Part shown: positions 7,815 through 15,907 of the stretch, in pieces | Numbering within the stretch: the stretch's first letter is position 1 | Layout: each line of letters starts with the position of its first letter | Assembly: GCF_003347015.1 (NCBI RefSeq) | Contig: NZ_PNFB01000005.1 | Span: 186,001 to 250,000, forward strand | Length of the DNA: 64,000 nucleotides | Origin: Brachybacterium sp. YJGR34 | GTDB taxonomy: Bacteria; Actinomycetota; Actinomycetes; Actinomycetales; Dermabacteraceae | Direction: 5' to 3' | Program-made: the position numbers and the translations under genes | Notes under the pieces: generated by a model | Databases searched by the model: none | What the model saw: only the letters and a program-made list of their open reading frames with translations | What the model was told of the DNA's origin: nothing

Positions 7815-8495
7815 TCACCCGCCGGGCCGGACCAGCCCGGACTCGTAGGCGATGACCACCAGCCGGGAGCGGTCGCGGGCATGGAGCGTGGCCAGCAGCC
7901 GGCTCACGTAGGTGCGCGCCGTGGCGGGGGAGAGGAACAGCTCGGCGCCGATCTCGTCGTTGGTCAGTCCGCGGCCGACGAGCGCCAGCACCTCTCGTTC
8001 CCGCGGCGTCAGCCCCTCGAGCAGCTCGGGCCGGACCCGCGTGCCCAGGTGCTCCCCGAGCCGCTCCAGCACGGTGCCGGTCACCGACGGCGACAGCAGC
8101 GACTCCCCGGCGGCCACCACGCGGATCGCCGCGCGCAGATCCTCGGGGCCGACGTCCTTGAGCAGGTATCCGGCGGCGCCGGCGCCGATCGCGCCGAGGA
8201 TGTCCTGGTCGTCGTCGAAGGTGGTCAGAACGATGACGCGCACGTCGCGCAGGGCAGGGTCGGCGACGATGCGGGCGGTGGCGGCGATGCCGTCGAGCTG
8301 CGGCATGCGGATGTCCATGAGCACCACGTCCGGGCGCAGCTCCTGCACGCGCCGAACGCCGGAGGCGCCGTCGGCCGCCTCGCCGACCACCTCGACGTCG
8401 CCGTCGCGCTCGGCGAGGGCGCGCAGTCCCGTGCGGACCAGCTCCTGGTCGTCCACCAGCACGATGCGCAGGGTCGGTCGGTCCGTGCTCGTCAT
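7815..8495 (-). CDS. NarL/LuxR-family response regulator
   Basis: A 226-residue two-domain regulator. The receiver has the acidic pocket VDDQ, phospho-acceptor Asp61 (VLMDIRMP), Thr in VLTTFDDD and Lys in YLLKDV. The LuxR helix-turn-helix occupies roughly residues 155-215 (LTPREREVLALVGRGLTNDEIG). It overlaps the histidine kinase gene upstream by 4 nt, so the pair is co-translated. A target is not visible, but the DHA2 exporter downstream is the obvious candidate. Confidence 0.93.
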   Translation of the reverse strand: MTSTDRPTLRIVLVDDQELVRTGLRALAERDGDVEVVGEAADGASGVRRVQELRPDVVLMDIRMPQLDGIAATARIVADPALRDVRVIVLTTFDDDQDILGAIGAGAAGYLLKDVGPEDLRAAIRVVAAGESLLSPSVTGTVLERLGEHLGTRVRPELLEGLTPREREVLALVGRGLTNDEIGAELFLSPATARTYVSRLLATLHARDRSRLVVIAYESGLVRPGG

Positions 8496-9679
8496 CCTCG
8501 TCCTCCTCGTCCCAGCTGTGCCGGGAGCCTCGCCTCGACGGTGAACCCGCCGCCCGGGCGGCCGGACGTGCGGAGGGTGCCGCCCAGCAGGCGCACCCGC
8601 TCGGCCATCCCCACCAGACCCAGTCCGCCGGTGCTGATCTCCGCGGGGCCGCGGCCGTCATCGGCCACCGTGAGGTGCAGGTGATCCTCGCGGACCTCGG
8701 TGGTGACCTCGAGCCGTGTGGCCTGGGCATGGCGCAGCACGTTGGTCACCGCCTCCTGGACCACACGGTATGCGGCGGTGTCCACGGCGGGGGAGAGGGC
8801 CGCGGGGTCGGCGGCGAGATGTTCGTGGACCTCGAGCCCCGCGGCGCGGGCGGGGGCGAGGACGTCCGGGACCTCGAGCAGGGAGCGGACGTGCCGCCCG
8901 TCCTCGGAGTCCTGGTCGTCGGCGTCCTCCGTGCGCAGCAGGCGCACCATCGAGCGCAGCTCCTGGAGCGAGTCGGCGGCCTGGCCGCGCACCTGCTCGA
9001 GCGCCGCCGTGGCGGCCTCCTCGTCGTGCCCGGCGGCGTCGGCGGCGACCCCTGCGTGCAGGGAGATGACGGAGAGGGCGTGGCCGACGGTGTCGTGCAG
9101 CTCCCGGGAGATCCGCTCCCGCTCCTCGCGCAGCCGCAGCTCGGTCTCGCGGCGCGACTGCTCCTGCAGCAGCCGCGTGATCTGCTCCTGCTGGGCGGTG
9201 CGGACCTGATGGGAGCGCACCGCCTCGCCGAGCGCGATCGCCGCGGCGATCAGGCCGAGGTTCATCACCGCGTCGGTGCCCAGCAGCTGACCCATCGGCT
9301 GCGGGTCGTCGCGCACCCGGAAGTACATCGCCACCGCGAACACCACGCCGCCGGCGCCGATCGCCCAGCGCAGCCGGCCCTGCTCCGCGGCGGAGTACAG
9401 CGCCGCCACCACCGGCAGCGCCACCCCGATCGTGGGGAGCTGGAGGGTGTAGTAGGCGAAGGTGCCGAGCACGCTGAGCACGAGCACGGTCACGGGACGG
9501 TGCCGCCGCAGCAGCAGGATCGCCCCGAACCCGGCGGCGAACGCGAGGGCGAGGGGCTGCGGGGGCAGCTGCTCGGCCGCGCGCGCGATGGTGATCACCG
9601 CGCCGAGCACCGCCGCCACCGCGAGGGCGAGGGCGGCATCGCGCACCCAGGGCGCGCGGCGGGGCGGGGCGGCGGTCAC
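8492..9679 (-). CDS. Two-component sensor histidine kinase (HisKA_3, NarX/DesK type)
   Basis: A 395-residue kinase. About five hydrophobic helices occupy residues 15-150, followed by a coiled-coil linker, the dimerisation/phosphoacceptor helix with ELHDTVGHALSV (His195), and a HATPase domain with EAVTNVLRHA and GGLGLVGMAERV. There is no large extracytoplasmic domain, so it probably senses a membrane-derived signal. The GTG at 9679 is 6 nt after a TACTCT -10 box, so the mRNA is probably leaderless. It is coupled to its response regulator by a 4-nt overlap. Confidence 0.92.
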   Translation of the reverse strand: MTAAPPRRAPWVRDAALALAVAAVLGAVITIARAAEQLPPQPLALAFAAGFGAILLLRRHRPVTVLVLSVLGTFAYYTLQLPTIGVALPVVAALYSAAEQGRLRWAIGAGGVVFAVAMYFRVRDDPQPMGQLLGTDAVMNLGLIAAAIALGEAVRSHQVRTAQQEQITRLLQEQSRRETELRLREERERISRELHDTVGHALSVISLHAGVAADAAGHDEEAATAALEQVRGQAADSLQELRSMVRLLRTEDADDQDSEDGRHVRSLLEVPDVLAPARAAGLEVHEHLAADPAALSPAVDTAAYRVVQEAVTNVLRHAQATRLEVTTEVREDHLHLTVADDGRGPAEISTGGLGLVGMAERVRLLGGTLRTSGRPGGGFTVEARLPAQLGRGGRG

Positions 9680-9685
9680 CGCTCC

Positions 9686-9691
9686 AGAGTA
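9686..9691 (-). promoter_or_regulatory. -10 box (TACTCT) for the leaderless kinase/regulator operon
   Basis: TACTCT on the minus strand, 6 nt before the GTG at 9679; same arrangement as the SDR gene. Confidence 0.5.
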
Positions 9692-9756
9692 GGAGGCGGG
9701 CCCGACGTCCCGCGTGCGACCACGGTCCGAGCCGATGTCGCCCGGTGACGTATCGA

Positions 9757-9780
9757 CGGGGTCGCCTCGCGGCGACCCCG
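9757..9780. repeat. Perfect 10-bp stem inverted repeat between divergent genes
   Basis: CGGGGTCGCC-TCGC-GGCGACCCCG, 10-bp perfect arms with a 4-nt loop. It sits between the kinase promoter (9686) and the -10 of the membrane protein gene (9822), upstream of both predicted transcription starts. It therefore looks more like a protein-binding site or cruciform than an RNA terminator. Confidence 0.5.
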
Positions 9781-9821
9781 CCCGCGCCGACGGGGGGATG
9801 TGCTGGTCACGGGAGGACTTC

Positions 9822-9827
9822 TAGCGT
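9822..9827 (+). promoter_or_regulatory. -10 box (TAGCGT) for the leaderless membrane protein gene
   Basis: TAGCGT is followed by exactly 7 nt and then the ATG at 9835, with no ribosome-binding site. Confidence 0.5.
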
Positions 9828-9834
9828 TCTCGGC

Positions 9835-10254
9835 ATGATGACTCCTGATGCCCGCGGCGTGCCGCCGCTGAACCTCCCGCTGATCCTCGGCCTCGCCCTG
9901 ATCGCCCTGGCCCGCCCCCTCACCAACATCGTCGCGGACCAGCTCGGGGCGGAGCTCCCGGCGGCGGTGCCGCTGGGATGGACCGCCCTCATCACGCTGG
10001 TATGGGTCGTGGTGGTGGGGACGGGTCGCAGCCCGCACCCGGTCCTGACCCTGGTGCTGGCGGGGCTCGCCTATGCCGTGCTCGCCATGGTGCTCTCCGC
10101 GGTCCTCTCCCCGCTGCTGCTGGGCTACCTCGACGGGCCGCTCGCCCGTCCTCTGGCCATCGTGCCGATGCTCGTGGTCAACGCCCTGTGGGGGCTGATC
10201 GCCGGGGCGCTCGCGCTCGCCGTGCGGCGACTGCGCGGCCCGCGGAGCTCCTGA
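9835..10254 (+). CDS. Small integral membrane protein, unknown function
   Basis: A 139-residue protein with four hydrophobic segments (roughly residues 12-30, 43-58, 65-90 and 105-130) and an Arg-rich C-terminus. It resembles the small four-helix membrane proteins found next to stress or growth genes in actinobacteria, but I do not recognise a named family. The ATG at 9835 is chosen because a TANNNT box lies 7 nt upstream; an ATG follows immediately in frame (9838). The next gene follows after 15 nt and is probably co-transcribed. Confidence 0.65.
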   Translation: MMTPDARGVPPLNLPLILGLALIALARPLTNIVADQLGAELPAAVPLGWTALITLVWVVVVGTGRSPHPVLTLVLAGLAYAVLAMVLSAVLSPLLLGYLDGPLARPLAIVPMLVVNALWGLIAGALALAVRRLRGPRSS

Positions 10255-10269
10255 GCCGAGGTGCGCTCG

Positions 10270-10485
10270 ATGCGACACGTGGGGATGACGCTGCTGGGTC
10301 TGCTGGGCGGGCTGCTCGCCGGGATCGTGCTCCAGGACCTGCTGGCCGGGGTGTTCGTGCACGGCGGCGAGGTGACGACGCCGGGCCTGGTGGTGCTTCC
10401 GGTGCTGCTGCCGCTGTGCGGGATCGTCGGCGCGGTGATCGCGCTGGTGGCGAGCCTGCGCGGGGACGGTCGATTCAGACGCTGA
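10270..10485 (+). CDS. Small two-helix membrane protein, unknown function
   Basis: A 71-residue protein with two hydrophobic helices (about residues 6-27 and 39-62) and a basic end. The ATG at 10270 has GAGG 8 nt before it; a GTG at 10261 would add three residues. It follows the preceding membrane protein closely and overlaps the convergent acetyltransferase by 11 nt at the 3' ends. No family is recognised. Confidence 0.6.
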   Translation: MRHVGMTLLGLLGGLLAGIVLQDLLAGVFVHGGEVTTPGLVVLPVLLPLCGIVGAVIALVASLRGDGRFRR

Positions 10486-11044
10486 CCGGAGCGCGGAGCA
10501 TCGAGTGGACCACCGGACCGCCCGGGATCTGCGTCGTCGCGGTCACCGTGAACCCGTGGCGCCCGTAGAGGGCGAGGTTGCGCTCCCGGGAGGTCTCCAG
10601 GGACACCGTGGCGCGCGAGGAGTCGAGGCGGCGCAGTCCCTCGGTGAGCAGCGCGGAGCCCACGCCACCGCCTCGGCTGTTGGGACGGACGCCGAGCGTC
10701 GCGAGCTCCCACGACCCCTCGGGATGCCGGGGGAGCGCGGCCGCGAGGAGGGCATCGAGACGATCGCCCAGGAGGTCCGCGATGCGCTCCTGGTCGGCAC
10801 CGCTCGGCTCCGGCGCATCGGGCGGGAGCAGCGCCGCGACGCCCCGCAGCGCGTCGTCGACGAGCACGAGCCCGCATCCGAGGGCGTGGCGGAGGTAGAT
10901 CCCCTGCAGCTCCTCGAGTCGGCCGATGTGGTTCGCCGCGGGGACGGACCAGCGGGTCCACGGATAGTCCTCGAAGGCGGCGGCGAGCGTGCGCGCCGCG
11001 GTCGGCAGGTCGTCGGCGGTCGCATCGCGAACGGGGATCGTCAC
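10475..11044 (-). CDS. GNAT-family N-acetyltransferase
   Basis: A 189-residue acetyltransferase. The acetyl-CoA binding motif is VRPNSRGGGVGSALLTEGL (V/I-x-x-x-x-RGxGxG/A form), followed by LETSRERNLALYGRHGF, the usual beta-strand/alpha-helix end of GNAT folds. The N-terminal part contains FEDYPWTRW, common in small toxic-compound or amine acetyltransferases. Acceptor substrate unknown. The GTG start is 6 nt downstream of TACCGT (11051-11056), which suggests a leaderless transcript. Confidence 0.85.
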   Translation of the reverse strand: MTIPVRDATADDLPTAARTLAAAFEDYPWTRWSVPAANHIGRLEELQGIYLRHALGCGLVLVDDALRGVAALLPPDAPEPSGADQERIADLLGDRLDALLAAALPRHPEGSWELATLGVRPNSRGGGVGSALLTEGLRRLDSSRATVSLETSRERNLALYGRHGFTVTATTQIPGGPVVHSMLRAPVSV

Positions 11045-11349
11045 GGCTCGACGGTAGCGGACGAGCGCCTCCGTCCGGCGTGAGGGAGCGGGTGGGGCCG
11101 TCCATGCCGCCGTGGCGACGCCTGACGCGCTGGTGGCACAGGACCGGATTCTCCGGGCGCGCCACAGTGGGGATTCTGTCTCGTCGGAGAGCCGTGTCCG
11201 CCATGATCGGTGGGAAAATGCCGTCCGACGGGGGTGGGTGGCTGCGGTTCTCGAGCATCTACCTCCTGTTCGCGCAGGTCGTGGAGGCGTGGCACGGGGT
11301 GCGGCCGGCTTCGCCGGCTGCTCCGTGATGGTTCCTCCACACTCCCTGG

Positions 11350-11358
11350 TTATCCACA
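11350..11358 (+). promoter_or_regulatory. Perfect DnaA-box consensus (TTATCCACA)
   Basis: TTATCCACA matches the 9-mer DnaA consensus exactly. It is single, lies about 40 nt before the HNH -10 box, and is not accompanied by dnaA, dnaN or clustered boxes, so it is not oriC. Confidence 0.45.
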
Positions 11359-11396
11359 GAATGGTCGTCTGTCTGTTCGATTGTCGGGGGTGTTCG

Positions 11397-11402
11397 TAGG
11401 GT
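11397..11402 (+). promoter_or_regulatory. -10 box (TAGGGT) for the leaderless HNH gene
   Basis: TAGGGT followed by 7 nt and the ATG at 11410. This decides between ATG 11410 and GTG 11401. Confidence 0.5.
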
Positions 11403-11409
11403 GGTGGGT

Positions 11410-12975
11410 ATGGATGAGTTCCGTTCTGCGCACAGCCGCCGCACCGGTGATGGGGAAGCGCCCCGTCCCGGTGGTGGGGCGCCGCAGGACGCCCTCACCG
11501 CGGTCGCGGAGCGCCTGGCCGGGGTGGAGGCCAGCGACTCGGCACGACTGCTGCTGGCAGAGGTGACGGCAGCAGTGGTCACGGCGTTCACGACCACCAG
11601 CTCCGTGCGTGACCCGTTGCCGGATACCGCGCCGGACAGTCCCGCGGAGGGCCTGGCGGTGGTGGCGGGGATCGACCACCTCAGCGCCGCGCTGAGTGCC
11701 TTGGATGCCCGCTGGCAGGTCGCGACCCAGCAGCGGATCCACCACACCGACCGCGAGGCCGGCGTGCCGGCCCGGTCGCAGGGGAAGGGCGCGGCGCAGG
11801 AAATCGCCCTGGCCCGCCGTATCTCCCCGGCCGCGTCATCGTTCTCCCTGGCCGCGGCGCGGCGGATGGTCCGCTCGATGCCGGAGCTGCTCGACGCCCT
11901 CCAGACCGGGGCCGTCACGACCCTGCAGGCCCAGACCGTGGCCCGGTCACTCGATGCGGCGTCGCCGGAGACGTGCGGGGAGGTGGATCGGATGATCGGC
12001 GAGCACCCGGAGGCGCTGCATGGCAAGAGCCGTGGACGGTTGCGCTCGGACGTCCAGCAGCTGATCCAGCATCTCGAGCCCGACACCTCCCGCGCCCGCG
12101 CCGAGCGCGCCGCCCGCGCCCGCCACGTGACCATGACGCCTCTGGCCGATGGGATGGCGCGGGTATCGGCGGTGCTGCGCGCGATCGAGGCCACCGCCAT
12201 GATGAAGACCCTCCACACCCGCGCCGAAGCGGCTCGGGCCGCGGGAGCGAAAGACTCCGTGCCCGCCCTGGAGGCCGACGCCCTCGTCGACGCGGTCCTC
12301 CACCCCACCGAGCACGGGGCGGGGCCGAGTCTGGATGTCGGCATCGTCATCACCGACACCGCCCTCCTCGACCGCGACGACGGCCAGAGCGCGAAACTCG
12401 AGGGCTACGGAGCGCTGCCCGCCCACATCGTCACCGACACCCTCCTGGGCCGCCCACCCGGCCACCTCCCTCGCCCCGAAGACACACACCCGGATCGCGA
12501 GGTCGCGGCGGTGTTCCGCCGCCTGTACACCTGCCCGTCCAGTGGGCAGCTGGTCGCGATGGAATCCCACGCCCGCGCCTTCACCACCGGACTGGCACGG
12601 ATGATCCGCTGGCGGGACGAGACCTGCCGGACGCCCTGGTGCAACGCCAGAATCCGACACACCGACCACGCCACCCCCGTCCACGCCGGCGGCGCCACCA
12701 GCTACGCCAACGGCCAGGGACTGTGTGCCCGCTGCAACTACCTCAAAGAACACGGCCTCTGGACCCTCGCACCCCTCACTGGAGACCCGGCGTCGGAGGC
12801 GACCACCAACAGTGACGAGACGCCGCCTAGCACCACTCCGCCGGCGGCCTGGCGTTGGACCAGCCCCCACGGCGCCCGAGGCACCTCCACCACCCCGCCC
12901 CTGTTCACGAACCGAGCTCGTCACCGCCGCACCACCCGCCACCACCACGACACCCCCGGCAACGACCCACCCTGA
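11410..12975 (+). CDS. DUF222 / 13E12-repeat HNH endonuclease
   Basis: A 521-residue protein with the N-terminal helical DUF222 region characteristic of actinobacterial 13E12 repeats and a C-terminal HNH nuclease motif (DETCRTPWCN, RHTDHATPVHAGG, GLCARCNYLKEHG). The paired Cys residues (CRTPWC, CARC) would bind structural zinc. The last 70 residues are low-complexity Pro/Thr/His/Arg. Such genes are multicopy, mobile-like elements in Actinobacteria with no settled function. The A/C-rich 3' end differs in composition from the neighbours, which fits horizontal spread. Start chosen by the TANNNT-7-ATG arrangement. Confidence 0.88.
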   Translation: MDEFRSAHSRRTGDGEAPRPGGGAPQDALTAVAERLAGVEASDSARLLLAEVTAAVVTAFTTTSSVRDPLPDTAPDSPAEGLAVVAGIDHLSAALSALDARWQVATQQRIHHTDREAGVPARSQGKGAAQEIALARRISPAASSFSLAAARRMVRSMPELLDALQTGAVTTLQAQTVARSLDAASPETCGEVDRMIGEHPEALHGKSRGRLRSDVQQLIQHLEPDTSRARAERAARARHVTMTPLADGMARVSAVLRAIEATAMMKTLHTRAEAARAAGAKDSVPALEADALVDAVLHPTEHGAGPSLDVGIVITDTALLDRDDGQSAKLEGYGALPAHIVTDTLLGRPPGHLPRPEDTHPDREVAAVFRRLYTCPSSGQLVAMESHARAFTTGLARMIRWRDETCRTPWCNARIRHTDHATPVHAGGATSYANGQGLCARCNYLKEHGLWTLAPLTGDPASEATTNSDETPPSTTPPAAWRWTSPHGARGTSTTPPLFTNRARHRRTTRHHHDTPGNDPP

Positions 12976-12996
12976 CCACCCCGAGCCCCGCCCGGC

Positions 12997-13686
12997 TCAA
13001 CTCCGGTGCTGCTGCCACCACAGGGCCGCCTGCACGCGGGAGTCCACCCCCAGCTTCGCCAGTGCGTGCGAGAGGTGGGACTTCACGGTCGTGACCTCGA
13101 CGAACAGCGTGCTCGCGATCTGCTGGTTCGACAATCCCTGGGCGACCAGCGCGAGCACGTCCTCCTCCCGCCCGGTGAAGCTCGGTGCCACGCCGGCAGG
13201 AGGGCCTGCCGCCACCGACCGCTCCTCACCGCCAGCCCGGCTCCGCAGCGCCCCCACGACGGTCCGCGTCGCCGCGGCGGAGAGCACTGCATCACCCCGA
13301 TGAACGTCCCGGACCGCGGCGAGGATCCGCTGCGGGTCCTCGGTCTTGACCAGATACCCGTCGGCCCCCGCGGCCAGCGCCCCGAGCACGTACTCGTCGA
13401 GGTCGAACCCGGAGATCACCAGCACGTTCGCACCGGTCTCGCGCAGTCGTGGAGTGATCTCGATACCGGTCGCGCCCGGCATGCGGACATCGGTGAGGAC
13501 CACGTCCGGGCGATGGGCGCGGGCGGCGATGAGCGCGGCGTCCCCGTCGGCCGCCTCAGCGACCACCGTGATGTCCGGCGCGGAATCCAGCAGTGCGACC
13601 AGTCCCGAGCGGACCGCCGGATGATCGTCCGCGACCACCACCCGGATCGGAGAGGTGGCGGCCTGAGGCGAAGCAGAGCTGGTCAT
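12997..13686 (-). CDS. NarL/LuxR-family response regulator
   Basis: A 229-residue response regulator: receiver with VVADDHPAV, phospho-acceptor Asp66 (VVLTDVRMP) and Lys in GYLVKTEDP, then a LuxR-type HTH (FTGREEDVLALVAQGLSNQQIA, residues about 165-225). The ATG at 13686 overlaps the kinase stop by 4 nt; the frame is open further upstream but that is the kinase gene. Cognate to the adjacent kinase. Targets unknown. Confidence 0.92.
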   Translation of the reverse strand: MTSSASPQAATSPIRVVVADDHPAVRSGLVALLDSAPDITVVAEAADGDAALIAARAHRPDVVLTDVRMPGATGIEITPRLRETGANVLVISGFDLDEYVLGALAAGADGYLVKTEDPQRILAAVRDVHRGDAVLSAAATRTVVGALRSRAGGEERSVAAGPPAGVAPSFTGREEDVLALVAQGLSNQQIASTLFVEVTTVKSHLSHALAKLGVDSRVQAALWWQQHRS

Positions 13687-14918
13687 GAGTGGGACTCCTC
13701 GGGGACGGTGGGGGAGAGGCCGGGATCGGCGAGGTGACGGGCGGGCAGCCGGGCGTGCACCCGCCAGGTGCCGGCTGCAGAACCGCCCTCCGGCGCGGAG
13801 GCCGCGGAGCCGCCCACCGCGTTCGCCCGGTGCGCGATCGCCCCGCGGCCCACCCCGGTGCCGGGGGAGTCCTCCGAGGCGCGCCGATTGCACAGGTCCA
13901 CGGTCACGCTGCGCTCCTGGACCCGCACCTCGAGCGAGATGGGCGCGGCACCGTGCCGCACCGCGTTGGTGACGGACTCGGCACCGATCCGCAGCAGCGC
14001 GGCCTGCACCGAGGGGTCTACCTGCGCCGGATCGGTGACCGCCGGATCGATGTGGATCGACGCGGCAGGATCCCGGCCGCGCAGCCGGGCGGTCAGCGAG
14101 GGCCAGTCCAGCGTGACCTCCGGCTGCGCACCGGCGCCCTCGTCGGCCAGGACCCCGATCATCGAGCGGAGGTCGCGCAGTGCCGCATGGGCGGACTCGC
14201 GAGCCGTGACCAGCGAGCGGTCCCGCGCGGCCGGGTCCTCGAGGGAGGAGGCGAGATTGGTGTGCAGCGAGACGGCGCTGAGATGCCCGGCGATGACGTC
14301 GTGCAGGTCATGGGCGATGCTGCGCCGCTCGGTCTCCACCGCGTGCGCCGCCCGGGTCTCGGCGAGCTCGTGCTCGAGCCCCACCAGCTGCTCGGCCGCG
14401 CGGCGCGCCTCGCGGTGATGACGCACCTCCCAGCCCCACAGCAGCGGGGTCATCGCCACCAGGGCCACGAGCATCCCGAGCAGCAGCACCATCGGGCCGG
14501 GAACACCCGCCACGAGCGCCCCCGCGAGCAGGAGGGCGCAGACGGCGATCGCGATGCCCGTGGTGGTCTGCGCCAGGCGCCGGCTGCCGTGCATGACCGG
14601 GCAGAACAGCGCTTCGAACAGCAGGAAGTAGGCGCCGATCTGCCCACCGCCGATGATCTCCGCGAGGCCCAGGGGGCCGGCCGCGGCGAGCACGACCACC
14701 GGGCGGCGTCGGCGCCAGAGAACGCTCGCGCATCCGAGCAGCAGCAGCACCACCGAGACGCCGCGGCCCCACAGCGGGCCGTCGGCGGCGACGCCGTTGT
14801 TGCTCACCCCGGACAGCGCCAGCACCATCGAGACCACGGCGTAGCCGCCTGCGGTCAGCACGTCCATGCGGCCGATGCGAGGGCGCTGTGCCGGGTCGGG
14901 GACCACGCTGCTGGACAT
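13683..14918 (-). CDS. Two-component sensor histidine kinase (HisKA_3 type)
   Basis: A 411-residue kinase with about five to six hydrophobic segments between residues 20 and 160, then the phosphoacceptor helix HDLHDVIAGHLSAV (His206) and a HATPase domain with ESVTNAVRHG. The final G-box is degenerate (GVGRGAIAHRANAVGG, lacking the usual GLxGM), but the gene is intact. The ATG at 14918 is 6 nt from TAACCT (14925-14930), so the operon is probably leaderless. Confidence 0.9.
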   Translation of the reverse strand: MSSSVVPDPAQRPRIGRMDVLTAGGYAVVSMVLALSGVSNNGVAADGPLWGRGVSVVLLLLGCASVLWRRRRPVVVLAAAGPLGLAEIIGGGQIGAYFLLFEALFCPVMHGSRRLAQTTTGIAIAVCALLLAGALVAGVPGPMVLLLGMLVALVAMTPLLWGWEVRHHREARRAAEQLVGLEHELAETRAAHAVETERRSIAHDLHDVIAGHLSAVSLHTNLASSLEDPAARDRSLVTARESAHAALRDLRSMIGVLADEGAGAQPEVTLDWPSLTARLRGRDPAASIHIDPAVTDPAQVDPSVQAALLRIGAESVTNAVRHGAAPISLEVRVQERSVTVDLCNRRASEDSPGTGVGRGAIAHRANAVGGSAASAPEGGSAAGTWRVHARLPARHLADPGLSPTVPEESHS

Positions 14919-14924
14919 GCCACG

Positions 14925-14930
14925 AGGTTA
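14925..14930 (-). promoter_or_regulatory. -10 box (TAACCT) for the leaderless kinase/regulator operon
   Basis: TAACCT on the minus strand, 6 nt before the ATG at 14918. The remaining divergent gap to 15020 also holds a 7-bp stem (CTCCTCC / GGAGGAG, 14969-14986) of unknown meaning. Confidence 0.5.
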
Positions 14931-15019
14931 CGCGGAGGTGGTGGGCCTCACCCGGGCCATCGGCCGATCTCCTCCCGGTGGAGGAGGACCGCGCGGGCGC
15001 CTGCCCGGAGGATGGTGGC

Positions 15020-15769
15020 ATGGACTCGTTGATGGACGCCGCCGGCCCGCTGGGCCTCCTCGTGCTCGCCCTGGTGGACTCCACCTCGATGGGCACGCTC
15101 GTGATCCCGGTGATCCTGCTGGTGGTGGGGGAGGGCGGCGCGCTGCGCGTCGCCGGGCGTACCCTGCTGTACCTGCTGGTCATCGGTGTGTTCTACCTGC
15201 TGCTCGGGGTGGCGCTGCTGGCCGGCCTGCTGCCGCTGCTGGAGTCCTTCGGGCACCTGCTCGCCGCACCGCAGGTGATGCTCGTGCTCGCCGTGGTCGG
15301 TCTGCTGCTGGTGATCTACTCCTTCCGCATCGACCCCAAGGCCGTCGCGAAGCGCGGCGGGGACCCGGAGGCCTCCGCCCGGAAGTGGACGACCCGGGCA
15401 CGGCGCGCCTCCGGCCGGCCGGGGGTGCTCGTCGGCCTCGCCCTCGCCGCCGGGGTGATCGAGGCGGTCTCGATGCTCCCGTACCTGGCCGCGATGGGCA
15501 TCCTCGCGGAGATGGGGGTGGGGCTGGCTCGCGGCACGCTGATCCTCGTGGGTTACTGCGCGGTCATGGTCGCGCCCGCGGTTGTGCTCAGCGGTGTCCG
15601 CGCGGCCCTCGGCGAACGGGCCGATTCCCTCCTGGACCGGGCCCACACCTGGGCCGTCAAGCACGCGAGCAGCGCCTTCTCCTGGGTCGTCGCCATCATC
15701 GGCGTGATCATCCTGCTCAACACCGCGGGTCCCGCCCTGGAGTGGCTCACGGACGGTCGGGTGTCCTGA
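15020..15769 (+). CDS. GAP (Sap/LysE-like) family membrane protein
   Basis: A 249-residue protein with six hydrophobic helices and a basic cytoplasmic loop in the middle (residues about 95-130). The opening LGLLVLALVDSTSMGTLVIPVILL matches the GAP/Sap family related to LysE exporters, whose mycobacterial members are linked to glycolipid export. The ATG at 15020 has GGAGG 8 nt upstream. It stands alone between the divergent kinase operon and the LacI gene. Substrate unknown. Confidence 0.75.
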   Translation: MDSLMDAAGPLGLLVLALVDSTSMGTLVIPVILLVVGEGGALRVAGRTLLYLLVIGVFYLLLGVALLAGLLPLLESFGHLLAAPQVMLVLAVVGLLLVIYSFRIDPKAVAKRGGDPEASARKWTTRARRASGRPGVLVGLALAAGVIEAVSMLPYLAAMGILAEMGVGLARGTLILVGYCAVMVAPAVVLSGVRAALGERADSLLDRAHTWAVKHASSAFSWVVAIIGVIILLNTAGPALEWLTDGRVS

Positions 15770-15806
15770 CGTGACGGCGTTCTCCCGTGCGGTGATGCCC
15801 AGCCGG

Positions 15807-15812
15807 TAGGCT
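15807..15812 (+). promoter_or_regulatory. Candidate -10 box (TAGGCT) for the LacI/hydrolase operon
   Basis: TAGGCT about 8 nt before the heptamer repeat; it would give a leader of roughly 90 nt. No clear -35. Confidence 0.35.
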
Positions 15813-15820
15813 CTCGGAGC

Positions 15821-15855
15821 CAGAGCCCAGAGCCCAGAGCCGGAGCCCGGAGAGC
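15821..15855 (+). repeat. Tandem CAGAGCC heptamers in the leader of the LacI gene
   Basis: Three perfect head-to-tail CAGAGCC copies (15821-15841) are followed by degenerate GGAGCCC units to about 15855. Copy number could vary by slippage. The repeat lies in the predicted 5' leader, 53 nt upstream of the start codon. Confidence 0.6.
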
Positions 15856-15907
15856 CACCCACGGCACGCCGGAGGTCCCGCGCCGCCGACCAGGAGGACC
15901 TGCCGCC

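Larger units (their letters stand above)
11045..11409. other. 365-nt gene-free stretch upstream of the HNH gene
   Basis: No open frame here has convincing coding character. It holds the acetyltransferase -10 box (TACCGT, minus strand, 11051-11056), a repeated GGATTCT element near 11145-11175, a GC hairpin GCCGGC-TTC-GCCGGC at 11304-11318 without a T-tract, a perfect DnaA-box sequence at 11350-11358 and the -10 box of the HNH gene at 11397-11402. It may be a decayed piece of an older 13E12 repeat. Confidence 0.5.

Noticed and set aside
11304..11318. GCCGGC-TTC-GCCGGC hairpin as a terminator
   Set aside because: It has no T-tract and no gene on the plus strand ends shortly before it; it is probably part of a decayed repeat.
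11350..11358. Replication origin suggested by a perfect DnaA box
   Set aside because: A single box, with no AT-rich unwinding region, further boxes, dnaA, dnaN or gidA nearby.
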